Shown: positions 1 through 8,913 of the stretch, one piece after another
Layout of the letters: the number at the start of each line of letters is the position of its first letter
Numbering within the stretch: position 1 is the stretch's first letter
Assembly (NCBI GenBank): GCA_903912485.1
Contig: CAIWHR010000329.1
Location: 1 to 40,303 of the forward strand
Length of the DNA stretch: 40,303 nucleotides
Origin: an uncultured beta proteobacterium
GTDB taxonomy: Bacteria; Pseudomonadota; Gammaproteobacteria; Burkholderiales; Casimicrobiaceae
Direction: 5' to 3'
The notes under the pieces: generated by a model
What the model saw: only the letters and a program-made list of their open reading frames with translations
Databases searched by the model: none
Told to the model about the DNA's origin: nothing
Translations under genes and position numbers: made by a program

Positions 1-1710
1 CCGCCCCCCCCTGCCCCCCAAGCCGCTGCTGCCCCCCGGCGGAACGCTGGTGGCACCTCGCAGCTGCTGCTGGCGCTGTCGATCGCGATCCTCGTCGTCT
101 TCGTCGCGTTCCCGGTGCTGCTGATCTTCATCAACGCCTTCTGGGTCGACGGCCACTTCAACGTCGTCGACGTGGTCAAGGTGCTGCGGCAGCCGGAAAC
201 CTACCGCGCGCTGGGGAATTCGCTGTTCCTCGCGTCCGGCGTGACCGTCACCGGCACCGTCGTGGGCACCTTCTTCGCCTGGCTGGTCACGCGCACCGAC
301 CTTCCGTTCAAGGGCGCGATGAAGGTGCTGTTTCTGGTGCCGTTCATGCTGCCCGCGTTCATCGGCGCGCTGGCGTGGAAGATGCTGCTGTCCCCCCGCG
401 CCGGCTACATCAACCGCTTCTTCATCGACGTGCTGGGCTTCGACGGCCCGGTGTTCGACATCTACACCTACGGCGGGATCATCCTCGTCGAGACGATGTA
501 CCTGTTTCCGTTCGTGTTCATTCAGGTGAGCGGCGCGCTCGAGCGCATGGATCCGACGCTCGAGGAGTCGGCGCGGATCTCCGGCGCCGACTTGTTCACC
601 ATCACCCGCAAGATCACGATCCCGCTGGTGCTGCCGTCGATCCTGTCGGGCGCGCTGCTGATCATGCTCTACTCGATGGCGCACTTCGGCACCGTCGCCG
701 TGCTGGGCATCGAGGTCGGCATCTACAACATCCCGACGCTGATCTACGAGAAGATCCACCAGAGCGCAGGCAGCTTCGACTCGATCCGGACGGCGACGGT
801 GCTGGCGTCGATCCTCGTCGCCACCGCCGCGCTGATCCTCTGGCTGCAGAACAGGGTGTTGAGCAAGGGCCGCTACCAGATCATCGCCGGCAAGAGCTTC
901 CGCCCCACCGAGATCAAGCTGCGCGGCCTGCGCATCCCGCTGCTGGCGCTGTGCATCGCCTACATCGGGTTCACCATCGTGCTGCCCACCGCGACGATCT
1001 TCCTGGTCGGCGGGCTGAAGACCTACGGGCTGCCGTTCACGCTGGCCAACCTGTCGCTCGACAACTACCGCTACATCCTGTTCGACTGGGACCTCACCCG
1101 CGGCGCGATCTGGAACAGCGTCACGCTGGGCCTGTCGGCGGCGCTGATCACGATGTTCGCCGGCGTCGTCATCTCGTACGTGATCGTGAAGATGAAGGTG
1201 CGCGGCAAGGGCATCCTCGAATTCCTCGGCATGCTGCCGTTCTCGGTGCCCGGCTCGGTCATCGCGCTGGGCGTCATCCTCGCCTGGAGCGGCAAGTTCG
1301 GCGTCAATCTCTACAACACCGTCTGGATCATCCTCGTCGCCTACATCGCGCGCTACATGGCGTTCTCGCTCCGGGCCAACGGCGCGGCGCTGGAGCAGGT
1401 GCACGATTCGCTGGTCGAGGCGGCGCGGGCGTCGGGGGCGACCATGTGGCAGGCGCTGCGCGACGTGGTGCTGCCGCTGGTGCGCCCCGGGATGCTGGCG
1501 GCGTTCTTCCTCATCTTCCTGCCCGCACTGCGCGAGCTGACCGTCTCGGTCCTGCTGTACGGCCCGACGACGCGCACGATCGGCGTCGCGATCTACACGC
1601 TCAACGAGGACGGCGAGACGGTCTACTCCGCGGCGCTGGCCGGCATCGCGCTGATCATCATCATCTTCGGCGAAACGTCGATCAAGCGCGTGCTCAAGCG
1701 CTTCGGCTAG
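1..1710 (+). CDS. Fe3+/phosphonate-type ABC transporter permease, 5'-truncated by window
   Basis: Inner-membrane permease of a binding-protein-dependent importer of the FbpB/FutB type, in which two permease domains are fused in one chain. The frame is open from base 1 and has no ATG, GTG or TTG before the GTG at 115. That GTG lies inside the first membrane segment, so the true start is upstream of the window. Two EAA-type coupling loops are visible, one near EESARISGADLF (bases about 560-600) and one near VEAARASGATMW (about 1410-1450), each followed by a Pro-rich turn and more membrane segments. The ATPase gene follows after 14 bases. Substrate cannot be read from the permease; ferric iron or 2-aminoethylphosphonate are the usual choices, and the binding protein would be further upstream. 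Family is secure, substrate is inference. Confidence 0.85.
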   Translation, partial: PPPPAPQAAAAPRRNAGGTSQLLLALSIAILVVFVAFPVLLIFINAFWVDGHFNVVDVVKVLRQPETYRALGNSLFLASGVTVTGTVVGTFFAWLVTRTDLPFKGAMKVLFLVPFMLPAFIGALAWKMLLSPRAGYINRFFIDVLGFDGPVFDIYTYGGIILVETMYLFPFVFIQVSGALERMDPTLEESARISGADLFTITRKITIPLVLPSILSGALLIMLYSMAHFGTVAVLGIEVGIYNIPTLIYEKIHQSAGSFDSIRTATVLASILVATAALILWLQNRVLSKGRYQIIAGKSFRPTEIKLRGLRIPLLALCIAYIGFTIVLPTATIFLVGGLKTYGLPFTLANLSLDNYRYILFDWDLTRGAIWNSVTLGLSAALITMFAGVVISYVIVKMKVRGKGILEFLGMLPFSVPGSVIALGVILAWSGKFGVNLYNTVWIILVAYIARYMAFSLRANGAALEQVHDSLVEAARASGATMWQALRDVVLPLVRPGMLAAFFLIFLPALRELTVSVLLYGPTTRTIGVAIYTLNEDGETVYSAALAGIALIIIIFGETSIKRVLKRFG

Positions 1711-1724
1711 CGGAATCCCCACTC

Positions 1725-2774
1725 ATGGCGACCCTGGAACTGCGGCAGGTCACCCGGCGCTTCGGCGCCGTGACCGCGGTCGACCGGCTGGACCTCGACG
1801 TCGGCGAGGGCGAGTGCGTCGCGATGCTCGGGCCTTCGGGCTGCGGCAAGACGACGACGCTGCGCATGGTCGCCGGATTCGAGGATCTCGACGACGGCGA
1901 GATCCGCGTGCGCGACCGCCTGCTGTCGTCGCGGCGCGCGAACTTCTACCTGCCCCCCGAGCAGCGCAATTTCGGCATGGTGTTCCAGGCCTTCGCCGTC
2001 TGGCCGCACCTGTCGGTGTTCGAGAACGTCGCGTTCCCGCTGCGCGTGCGCAAGCTCCCCCGCGCCGAAATCGAGCAGCGCACGCGCGACGCGCTCGCGC
2101 ACACCAACCTGCAGGACGTCGCCGGCAGCAGGCCGGACGACCTGTCCGGCGGCGGCAAGCAGCGCGTGGCGCTGGCGCGCGCACTCGCCATCCGGCCCGA
2201 CGCGATGCTGCTCGACGAGCCGCTGTCCAGCCTCGACCCGCATTTCCGCGAGGAGATGCGGTTCGAGATCAAGGACCTCCAGCGCCGCTTCGGCTTCTCC
2301 ATCCTGTACGTGACGCACGACCAGTCCGAGGCGATGGCGCTGGCCGATCGCATCCTCGTCATGCGCGCCGGCGTGGTCGAGCAGATCGGAACGCCGCTCG
2401 ACGTCTACACCGCGCCGGCCAACCGCTTCGTGTTCGAGTTCATCGGGCTGTCGAACTGCCTCGACGTGGCGATCACCGACGCGGGAATCGCGATCGCGGG
2501 GCAGGCCGTTCCCGCATCCTGCGTCGCGGCGCCGCCCGCCGCGCTGCGCGCCGCGGGCGCGGCGGTGCTCGCGACGCGTCCGGCCGAAGTCGAGTTCGTC
2601 GACGCCGGCGGCGTTCCGGGGATCGTCGCGCGCAAGGCGTTTCTCGGCGAGACCGTGGATTACCGGATCACGGTCGCCGGCCAGGAAGTCCGCGTCCAGA
2701 AGTCGCGCCACCAGCCGGGGCCGCGCGAAGGCGAAGCCTGCCGCCTCGCTTTCCCGCGGCCGCGCTGGTACTGA
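1725..2774 (+). CDS. ABC transporter ATP-binding protein (FbpC/PotA-like)
   Basis: Cytoplasmic ATPase, 349 aa, that powers the permease encoded just upstream. Visible motifs in order are Walker A GPSGCGKTT, a Q-loop in FGMVFQAFAVWPH, a signature reading LSGGGKQR, Walker B MLLDEPLSSLD and the H-loop THDQSEAM. A C-terminal TOBE-like region of about 110 residues follows, as in the CUT1/Fe3+ importer ATPases. The signature has Gly where the canonical LSGGQ has Gln, which is uncommon but tolerated in some ABC proteins. The start is the ATG 14 bases after the permease stop; the longer open frame upstream is a shadow of the permease gene. The two genes clearly form an operon. Confidence 0.88.
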   Translation: MATLELRQVTRRFGAVTAVDRLDLDVGEGECVAMLGPSGCGKTTTLRMVAGFEDLDDGEIRVRDRLLSSRRANFYLPPEQRNFGMVFQAFAVWPHLSVFENVAFPLRVRKLPRAEIEQRTRDALAHTNLQDVAGSRPDDLSGGGKQRVALARALAIRPDAMLLDEPLSSLDPHFREEMRFEIKDLQRRFGFSILYVTHDQSEAMALADRILVMRAGVVEQIGTPLDVYTAPANRFVFEFIGLSNCLDVAITDAGIAIAGQAVPASCVAAPPAALRAAGAAVLATRPAEVEFVDAGGVPGIVARKAFLGETVDYRITVAGQEVRVQKSRHQPGPREGEACRLAFPRPRWY

Positions 2775-2804
2775 CCGGAGCGCGGCGCCGCGGCCGGACG
2801 CCGG

Positions 2805-3209
2805 TCAGGCCGCGGTGAGCAGCACCGCTTCGCCTTCCAGCACCACCAGTTCGCCGACGCGGCAGCGGGTGTTGAGCACGACCTTGCGCTTGTCGACGAC
2901 GACCTCGGTGACCACGACGTCGGTCCGCACGTCGTCGCCCGGCCGGACCGGCGCCTTGAAGCGCAGCGTCTGGCCGAGGTAGATGGCGCCCTGGCCGGGC
3001 AGTTGCGTGCCCAGCAGCGCCGAGATGAAGCTCGCCGACAGGATGCCGTGCGCGACGACGCCCTTGAACGGCGTCGCATTGGCGAACGCGTCGTCGACGT
3101 GGACCGGATTGTGGTCGCCGGACACCGCCGCGAACGCGGTGATCGTGGCCCGGGTCACGACGTTGTGGCTGGTGGCCGTGTCACCGACCTTGATGTCTGC
3201 AATGCGCAT
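2805..3209 (-). CDS. MaoC-like (R)-specific enoyl-CoA hydratase
   Basis: Small single-domain hot-dog-fold dehydratase, 134 aa, close to the usual length of PhaJ-type enzymes. The hydratase-2 motif is present as AVSGDHNPVHVDDAFA, with Asp32 and His37 matching the catalytic Asp/His pair of PhaJ. A Gly-x-Leu-Ser element follows around residues 55-59. It would hydrate trans-2-enoyl-CoA to (R)-3-hydroxyacyl-CoA, linking beta-oxidation to polyhydroxyalkanoate or fatty-acid metabolism. The ATG at 3209 is chosen because the MaoC fold begins directly there; the frame stays open upstream, but that extension is low-complexity and unrelated. The gene stands alone, convergent with the ABC importer. The family is certain, the exact substrate is not. 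Confidence 0.87.
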   Translation of the reverse strand: MRIADIKVGDTATSHNVVTRATITAFAAVSGDHNPVHVDDAFANATPFKGVVAHGILSASFISALLGTQLPGQGAIYLGQTLRFKAPVRPGDDVRTDVVVTEVVVDKRKVVLNTRCRVGELVVLEGEAVLLTAA

Positions 3210-3602
3210 GGCGAGTTTCTCGGGTGGAATGGGGGTCGATGTTGCGGTGCAGCATACGCTACATCGTCTAACGGCCAGCGGCGCTACCGCCGGAGTGTCG
3301 GCGCGCACGAACCTTGATATGGCGCAAACAATAGCGCGATTGCGCCCGATCAGCGCCACTGAGCGCCGATGAACTGCGCTGATCCGGAAAATGCGGGGAA
3401 ATGGGGACACGATACGACCGCGGCTTCGGCGACAAGGAGCAGGCCACACGGTCACGAGCAAGTTCCAGCCGGTGATCCCGCCGTCGGTGGCGCGGGTCGC
3501 GATGCCGGCGGCGACCCGCTGCGTTTGACCGTAGTGCCGACGGCAACGATACTTCTTCCTTTGCCCGGCGGATGGCGCCAGGCTCCGCCAGGGGAAGTCC
3601 CG
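3210..3602. other. Intergenic region between maoC-like and doxX-like genes
   Basis: About 390 bases with no convincing gene, although one frame stays open upstream of the DoxX-like start. It is less G+C-rich near 3310-3340 and should carry the divergent promoters. A 7-bp inverted repeat, GGCGCAA at 3321-3327 and TTGCGCC at 3340-3346, could be an operator. Nothing else recognisable is seen. Confidence 0.4.
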
Positions 3603-3986
3603 ATGGTCACGCTGTTGCCGCCGTTCTGGCTGATCCGCGTCGCGGTGGCCGCCGTCTGGCTGTACGAAGGCCTGTGGTGCAAGCTGCTGCGCGGCCAGCC
3701 GCATCAGTTCGAGGTCGTCGCGGCGGTCCCGTGGTTCGGGCCGCGCATCGGCGCAGCTTTCCTCTACACGCTCGGTGCGGTCGAGGTGGCTCTGGGGGCG
3801 TGGACGCTCTCCGGCGTCGCGCCGCTGCCCTGCGCGATCGCGCAGACGCTGTTGCTGGTCACGCTCAACGCCAACGGCCTCGTCTGGGCGCGCCACATCA
3901 TTCCCGATCCGGCCGGCATGGTGGTCAAGAACTTCGCCTTCCTGGTGCTGGTCTGGGTCGCGGCGGGCCTGCCCGGCTGGGCGTGA
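3603..3986 (+). CDS. DoxX-like small membrane protein
   Basis: Predicted inner-membrane protein of 127 aa with about four hydrophobic segments (near residues 5-20, 45-68, 72-92 and 108-125). The overall layout, including WLYEGLWCKLL in the first helix and NANGLVWARH before the last, resembles the DoxX-like group of uncharacterised membrane proteins. The ATG at 3603 is preferred because a Shine-Dalgarno-like AGGGGAAG precedes it and the first membrane helix follows at once. A longer in-frame start at 3369 would add a low-complexity tail. Its stop overlaps the start of the BtaA-like gene (TGATG), so the two are translationally coupled. Molecular function is unknown. Confidence 0.65.
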   Translation: MVTLLPPFWLIRVAVAAVWLYEGLWCKLLRGQPHQFEVVAAVPWFGPRIGAAFLYTLGAVEVALGAWTLSGVAPLPCAIAQTLLLVTLNANGLVWARHIIPDPAGMVVKNFAFLVLVWVAAGLPGWA

Positions 3987-4882
3987 TGCCGCTCGCCGCC
4001 GAGACCGTCTGGGAGCACGGCCGCTTCGACGCGCGCGGCGGACCGCGCAAGCTGCTCTTCGGCCGCATGTACGAGGATGCGTCGATCGAACTCGGCGCGT
4101 TCCGGCCCGGCGGACGCGTCTTCTGCATCGCCTCGGCCGGTTGCACGGCGATGAAGCTCGCGCCGCAGCACGAGGTGGTCGCCGTCGACATCAACCCGGT
4201 CCAGATCGCCTACGCCCAGCGGCGCTTCGCCGGCGAGCCCGGCGTGCGCGGCACCGCCGAGAGCGTCATGGCTTTCGCCCGCGGCTTCGCGCCCGTGGTG
4301 GGCTGGTCGGCGTCGCGGCTGCGCGCGTTCCTCGACCTCGACGACCCGGCGGCGCAGGCCGCGTACTGGCGCCGCCACCTCGACACCCGGCGCTTCCGCG
4401 CCGCGTTCGACGGACTGCTCTCGCTCACCGCGCTGCGCGCCGTCTACGCGTCGCCGTTCCTCGACTTCCTCCCGCCGCAGCTCGGGGCGGTGATGCGCGC
4501 GCGCATGGAGCGCTGCTTCGGCCGCCACGCGAACCGCAGCAACCCTTACGCGCGCGCGCTGCTGCTGGGCGAACTGGCCGACGAGGCGCCGCCCGCGGCG
4601 GCAAAGGACGTGCGGCTCGTCCGCGCCGACGCGGCCGCGTATCTCGAGGGCGAGCCCGCCGGGAGCTTCGACGGCTTCACGCTCTCCAACATCCTGGACG
4701 GCGCCGACGCATCCTACGAGCGGCGGCTCGTCGACGCGGTGAAGCGGGCCGCGGCGGCGGACGCGGTCGCCGTGCTGCGCAGCTTTCGCGAGCCGCCGGC
4801 CGCGCTGACGACCAACCGCGCCGCCGACGACAGGGCGATGCTCTGGGGCGTCGTCGACGTGAGGCCGGCCGCCGCGATGTGA
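3986..4882 (+). CDS. DUF3419/BtaA-like aminocarboxypropyltransferase
   Basis: Protein of 298 aa matching the DUF3419 family, whose characterised member BtaA transfers the 3-amino-3-carboxypropyl group of S-adenosylmethionine to diacylglycerol, the first step to betaine lipids. Family features seen are the N-terminal [14 protein letters not shown] stretch, a nucleotide-binding segment around [14 protein letters not shown] followed by an acidic strand end [10 protein letters not shown], and a late segment [12 protein letters not shown]. The start ATG overlaps the stop of the DoxX-like gene. BtaB, the N-methyltransferase that finishes betaine lipid synthesis, is not in the window, so a role in betaine lipid formation is only inferred. 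Confidence 0.68.
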   Translation: MPLAAETVWEHGRFDARGGPRKLLFGRMYEDASIELGAFRPGGRVFCIASAGCTAMKLAPQHEVVAVDINPVQIAYAQRRFAGEPGVRGTAESVMAFARGFAPVVGWSASRLRAFLDLDDPAAQAAYWRRHLDTRRFRAAFDGLLSLTALRAVYASPFLDFLPPQLGAVMRARMERCFGRHANRSNPYARALLLGELADEAPPAAAKDVRLVRADAAAYLEGEPAGSFDGFTLSNILDGADASYERRLVDAVKRAAAADAVAVLRSFREPPAALTTNRAADDRAMLWGVVDVRPAAAM

Positions 4883-4964
4883 CGAGCCGGACCGGCGATC
4901 GCGCTGGCCGCCGCATCCGGGCGAGCGCGGCGCGCGCTGGCCGGCCCGGGAAGCGGCAGCGATC

Positions 4965-4978
4965 TTGATCGGGATCAA
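4965..4978. promoter_or_regulatory. Perfect FNR/ANR/DNR-type box
   Basis: The sequence TTGAT-CGGG-ATCAA exactly matches the FNR/Anr consensus TTGAT-N4-ATCAA. It is palindromic through six bases on each side. It lies 136 bases before the chemoreceptor start at 5115 and after the stop of the BtaA-like gene, so it most likely controls the chemoreceptor in response to oxygen limitation. Confidence 0.6.
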
Positions 4979-5114
4979 CCCGTCCGCCCTGTCCCGCGCT
5001 CGCCGCGGCGTCGATGAGGTAAATAGAGCCGGCGCGGAATCTCCTTCGCCGTTCAACTCGCCCGGAAACGGCCGACGGCGGTCCGCCGCGTCGCGCACCG
5101 GGAACTTCCCGCCT

Positions 5115-6713
5115 ATGCTCAAGAACCTTGGAATCGGAAACAGGATCGCGCTGGGATTCGGCGCGCTGCTCGTGGTGCTGTTCGCGCTGGTCGGCGTTTT
5201 CCAGTGGACTCAGGGAGAGACCGGGGCGCTGGTCGATCGGGTCACGCAGCGGGACTTCGTCAAGGTGCAGTTGCTGTCCAGGATCCTCGACACCAGCCAG
5301 GGCAATGCCCGCCTCCTCACGCAGATTCTTCTGCTGTCCGACGTCGAGAAGGGCCGGCAGGTCGCCGACGAGCTCGCCCGGAGCCAGAAGGACAACACCG
5401 CCAATTTCGCGACCTTCGAGAAGCTGCTGTGGACGGCCGAGGGCCAGGCGATGTACGCGGACATGGTGGCCAAGCGCGCGGCATTCAGCCGCGTGCGCAA
5501 CGCGGTGCTGGACCTCGCGCTGGCCAAGGTGCAGCGCGATCAGGCGACCACGCTGTGGAACGGTGAGGGGATACCCGCGCTGCTCGCCTACAATGCGTCG
5601 ATCCGCAAGCTCGTCGACGCCCACGACCGGCTGATCAGCGACGCGAATCGGGAAATCGACGCCGCCAACGCGTTGGGGCGCAACGTCGCCATCGGCGGGG
5701 CGCTGCTCGCGCTGCTGATCGGCGTGGTCGCCGCCTGGCGGACGGTGCGCTCGGTGGTGCAGCCGCTGCGCGCCGCGGTCGGCGCCGTCGAGGCGGTCGC
5801 CGCCGGCGATCTGGGGCGATCGATCGAAGTCGGCAGCAACGACGAGACGGGACAGCTGCTGCGCGCCTTGCAGCAGATGGTGGAGAAGCTGCGCGACGTG
5901 ATCGGCACCATCCGCGAGTCGTCGGAGGCCGTGACGACGGCGAGCCACGAGATCGCCGAGGGCAACGCGGACCTGTCGCGGCGGACCGAGGGACAGGCCG
6001 CCAATCTCGAGGAGACCGCGTCGTCGATGGAAGAGCTCACCTCGACGGTGAAGCAGAACGCCGACAACGCAAGGCAGGCCAATCAGCTGGCGGTGAGCGC
6101 TTCCGCAGTGGCCGGCAAGGGCGGCAGCGCGGTCGCCGAGGTGGTGGCCACGATGGGCGCGATCAGCGACTCCTCGAAGCGGATCGCCGACATCATCGGC
6201 GTGATCGACGGCATCGCGTTCCAGACCAACATCCTGGCGCTGAACGCGGCGGTGGAGGCGGCGCGCGCCGGCGAGCAGGGACGCGGCTTCGCGGTGGTGG
6301 CCTCCGAGGTGAGGAACCTGGCACAGAGGAGCGCGGCGGCGGCGAAGGAGATCAAGGGGCTGATCGCAGACTCGGTGACCAAGGTGAATTCGGGCACGAA
6401 GCTGGTCGCAGACGCCGGGCAGACGATGGCCGACGTCGTCGCGAGCGTGAAGCGGGTGACCGACATCATCGCCGAGATCACGGCGGCCAGCATCGAGCAG
6501 AGTGCCGGCATCGAGCAGGTCAATCGGGCGATCATCGAGATGGACACGGTGACGCAGCAGAACGCCGCGCTGGTGGAACAGAGCGCGGCGGCGGCCGACT
6601 CGATGCAGCAGCAGGCGCAGCACCTGGCGAGGGCCGTGACCGTGTTCACGCTGGCCCGCAGCGGCGCCGCCGCGCCGGTGCCGCGTCTGCGCGCGAGTCT
6701 GCCGGCGCCCTGA
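5115..6713 (+). CDS. Methyl-accepting chemotaxis protein
   Basis: Transmembrane chemoreceptor of 532 aa. Order of parts: short cytoplasmic start, TM1 at about residues 11-31, a periplasmic helical sensor of about 155 residues consistent with a four-helix-bundle ligand domain, TM2 at about 190-208, a HAMP linker, then the cytoplasmic signalling domain. The conserved hairpin tip is present near residue 375 onward ([21 protein letters not shown], continuing VRNLAQRS), which couples to CheA and CheW. No C-terminal CheR-docking pentapeptide is seen; the protein ends in an Ala/Pro-rich tail. The ATG at 5115 is chosen because TM1 follows directly. An in-frame ATG at 4965 would add 50 polar residues and overlap the FNR-type box. 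No other chemotaxis gene is nearby. Confidence 0.92.
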   Translation: MLKNLGIGNRIALGFGALLVVLFALVGVFQWTQGETGALVDRVTQRDFVKVQLLSRILDTSQGNARLLTQILLLSDVEKGRQVADELARSQKDNTANFATFEKLLWTAEGQAMYADMVAKRAAFSRVRNAVLDLALAKVQRDQATTLWNGEGIPALLAYNASIRKLVDAHDRLISDANREIDAANALGRNVAIGGALLALLIGVVAAWRTVRSVVQPLRAAVGAVEAVAAGDLGRSIEVGSNDETGQLLRALQQMVEKLRDVIGTIRESSEAVTTASHEIAEGNADLSRRTEGQAANLEETASSMEELTSTVKQNADNARQANQLAVSASAVAGKGGSAVAEVVATMGAISDSSKRIADIIGVIDGIAFQTNILALNAAVEAARAGEQGRGFAVVASEVRNLAQRSAAAAKEIKGLIADSVTKVNSGTKLVADAGQTMADVVASVKRVTDIIAEITAASIEQSAGIEQVNRAIIEMDTVTQQNAALVEQSAAAADSMQQQAQHLARAVTVFTLARSGAAAPVPRLRASLPAP

Positions 6714-6882
6714 GCCGGTCGCGCCGCAATCGTCGATCCGTCCGGACGCAGCCCCGCCGGAGGGCAGGCCGCGCCTGCCTCGTTCTTGCGGCGCTTGCCG
6801 CCTCGCGTGCATACTCCCGCGCTTGCAGCCACTGGCGCCCGAACCGGGCAGGTCTCGTGCAGGAAACGTCGGAGGGATCGCG

Positions 6883-8913
6883 ATGAGAGCATGGATGTCG
6901 GCGTTGGTGCTGGTGCTTGGCCTGCTCGTTTCCGGTCCCGGCGTCGCGGCGGGCGCCAATTACCAGGGTCTGTGGTGGAACCCGCAGGAGGGAGGGTGGG
7001 GCATCAACTTTGCCCACCAGGGCGACATCGTCTTCGCCACCTGGTTCACCTACGATGCGGCAGGCAAACCGTGGTGGCTGATCGCGGTGCTCGCGAGGAG
7101 CGCCGACGGCGTCTATGCCGGGCCGGTGTCGACGGTGGCCGGACCGCTGTTCAACTCGGCGCCGTTCGGACCGGCGCCGGTGGAAACCGAGGTCGGCACG
7201 ATGACGGCGACCTTCGCCGACGCAAGCCACGCGACGCTTCAGTACACGGTCAACGGCGTCACGCAGACGAAGGCGATCGTCCCGCAGCAGTTCGGTCCGC
7301 TGCCGACCTGCGTCTGGGGCGGGCAGCCGAACCTCGCGCTGGCGACCAACTATCAGGACCTGTGGTGGAACCCGCAGGAATCCGGCTGGGGCGTCAACTT
7401 CACGCACCAGGGCGACACCATCTTCGCCACCTGGTTCACCTACGACGCGCAGGGCAAGCCGTGGTGGCTGATCGCGGTGCTGGCCAGGGCCGCCGACGGC
7501 TTCTATTCCGGTCCCGTCTCGACGGTCGCCGGTCCGGCGTTCAACAGCGTGCCCTGGGGTGCGGTGGCGGAGACCGAGATCGGCAGCGCGACCGTCAGCT
7601 TTGCCGACGGCAACCACGCAAGCTTCGCGTACACGGTGAACGACACGACCGATAGCAGGATGATCACGCGGCAGGTGTTCGTCCCGCCCGGCACCGTGTG
7701 CACATCGCCGTCGGTGCCGACCGCCACGGCGGTGGGCGAGCCCACCGACAGCGCGACGAGCGCGACCATCGGCGCCGCCGGCGGCAGCGTCGCCGCACCC
7801 GACGGCAAGCTGGTGGTGATCATTCCGGCCGGCGCGCTGGCCGCGGACACCGTCATCGGCGTCCAGCCGCTGACCAACATGGCGCACGGCAAGGTCGGCG
7901 CTGCGTATCGGCTGACGCCGAACGGCCAGACCTTCGCCAAGCCGGTGACGCTGAAGTTCTCGTACACCGATCAGGACCTGGCGGGCACCGCCGCCGAATT
8001 CCTCGGCGGCGCTTTCCAGACCGCCGACGGCTACTGGCAGTGGCTGGGCGCCGCCACCGTCGACGCCGTGGCGAAGACCGCGAGCGTCGCCAGCAGCCAC
8101 TTCACCGACCTGTCGGCGGTGGCCAACCTCCAGCTCATGCCGGCCGAGAAGGTCGTCAAGGTGAGGCGCAGCGTGAGCCTGAAGTTCGTGGCCTGCTACG
8201 ACACCAACGCGGAACTGGCGCCCCTCGGCTACGCCTGCATCACCAACCCGAGCATCGCGCCCGCGACCGGCACCGTCGTCAGTCAGTGGGCGGTCAACGG
8301 CAATCCGGGCGGCGGCGGCGCCTTCGGCACGGTGAGCGGCGCGGGCGTGGCCGCTCTCTACACGGCGCCGGACAACGAACCGCTGCCCAACACCGTCGCC
8401 GTGAGCGCGCGCATCGACCGGGGAGCGAAGGGAACCGCGCTCGCCGTGTCGAACATCACCATCACCGAGGACATGTGGACGGGAAGCGGGTCGTCGCTTT
8501 CCACGGGCGGGGAATATACGTTCAATGCCAAGGTGACCTGGGTGCTCAAGTCCCGGGACGCCAACAATGTCGCGCTTTATGCGGCGCTCGGAAAGGCGAC
8601 CCTCGGAAAGGCCGGATGCAGTATCTACCCTTCGACCAACGACGTCGACCCCAGGGGGTTCCTCTTCGTCGACTTCAACGCCAACCCGCCGACCTATCAT
8701 GGCGCCGGCGCCACGTTCTGGACCGCACGGCAAGCCTGCGAGGGCGGCACCGAGATCAACTATTCCTCGGCGCCGGTCGGCGGTTCGTACCTGGGAAGCT
8801 TTCTGGTGCCGGGCGAAGCCAGCGGTGTGGTCACCAATGACGGGACGACGATCGAACACGGCGAGAGCGTTTCCGGGGCGGCCACGAGCTGGCTGTTCAC
8901 GCGCGAGCCGTGA
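6883..8913 (+). CDS. Secreted protein with tandem GWGxNFxHQG modules, ZU5-like and Ig-like regions
   Basis: Uncharacterised exported protein, 676 aa. The ATG at 6883 follows a good Shine-Dalgarno (GGAGG) and opens a signal peptide of about 23 residues ending near GVAAG. Two tandem modules of about 130 residues start at residues 27 and 157. Each contains LWWNPQE-[SG]-GWG-[IV]-NF-[AT]-HQGD and FATWFTYDA followed by GKPWWLIAVL. A ZU5-like stretch with GGSVAAPDGKLVVIIPAGAL (residues about 300-420) follows, then a region resembling an Ig-like domain and a C-terminal domain with scattered Cys. No enzyme motif was recognised. The stop overlaps the GTG start of the next glycosyltransferase gene. A near-duplicate lies at 14172-16227. 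Binding or structural roles at the cell surface are inference only. Confidence 0.8.
   Translation: MRAWMSALVLVLGLLVSGPGVAAGANYQGLWWNPQEGGWGINFAHQGDIVFATWFTYDAAGKPWWLIAVLARSADGVYAGPVSTVAGPLFNSAPFGPAPVETEVGTMTATFADASHATLQYTVNGVTQTKAIVPQQFGPLPTCVWGGQPNLALATNYQDLWWNPQESGWGVNFTHQGDTIFATWFTYDAQGKPWWLIAVLARAADGFYSGPVSTVAGPAFNSVPWGAVAETEIGSATVSFADGNHASFAYTVNDTTDSRMITRQVFVPPGTVCTSPSVPTATAVGEPTDSATSATIGAAGGSVAAPDGKLVVIIPAGALAADTVIGVQPLTNMAHGKVGAAYRLTPNGQTFAKPVTLKFSYTDQDLAGTAAEFLGGAFQTADGYWQWLGAATVDAVAKTASVASSHFTDLSAVANLQLMPAEKVVKVRRSVSLKFVACYDTNAELAPLGYACITNPSIAPATGTVVSQWAVNGNPGGGGAFGTVSGAGVAALYTAPDNEPLPNTVAVSARIDRGAKGTALAVSNITITEDMWTGSGSSLSTGGEYTFNAKVTWVLKSRDANNVALYAALGKATLGKAGCSIYPSTNDVDPRGFLFVDFNANPPTYHGAGATFWTARQACEGGTEINYSSAPVGGSYLGSFLVPGEASGVVTNDGTTIEHGESVSGAATSWLFTREP

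Noticed and set aside
375-1724. Long open frame in front of the ATPase gene, giving a 799-residue reading
   Set aside because: It is the out-of-frame shadow of the permease gene. Its composition is Arg/His/Asp-rich noise, and the ATPase begins cleanly at 1725.
3369-3602. Extended N-terminus of the DoxX-like protein
   Set aside because: The extra 78 residues are low-complexity and unlike the family. The ATG at 3603 has a ribosome site and begins the first membrane helix.
7108-7600. Repeated blocks as a CRISPR array or mobile repeat
   Set aside because: The repeats are in frame, long and protein-coding modules of the secreted protein, without regular short repeat and spacer units.
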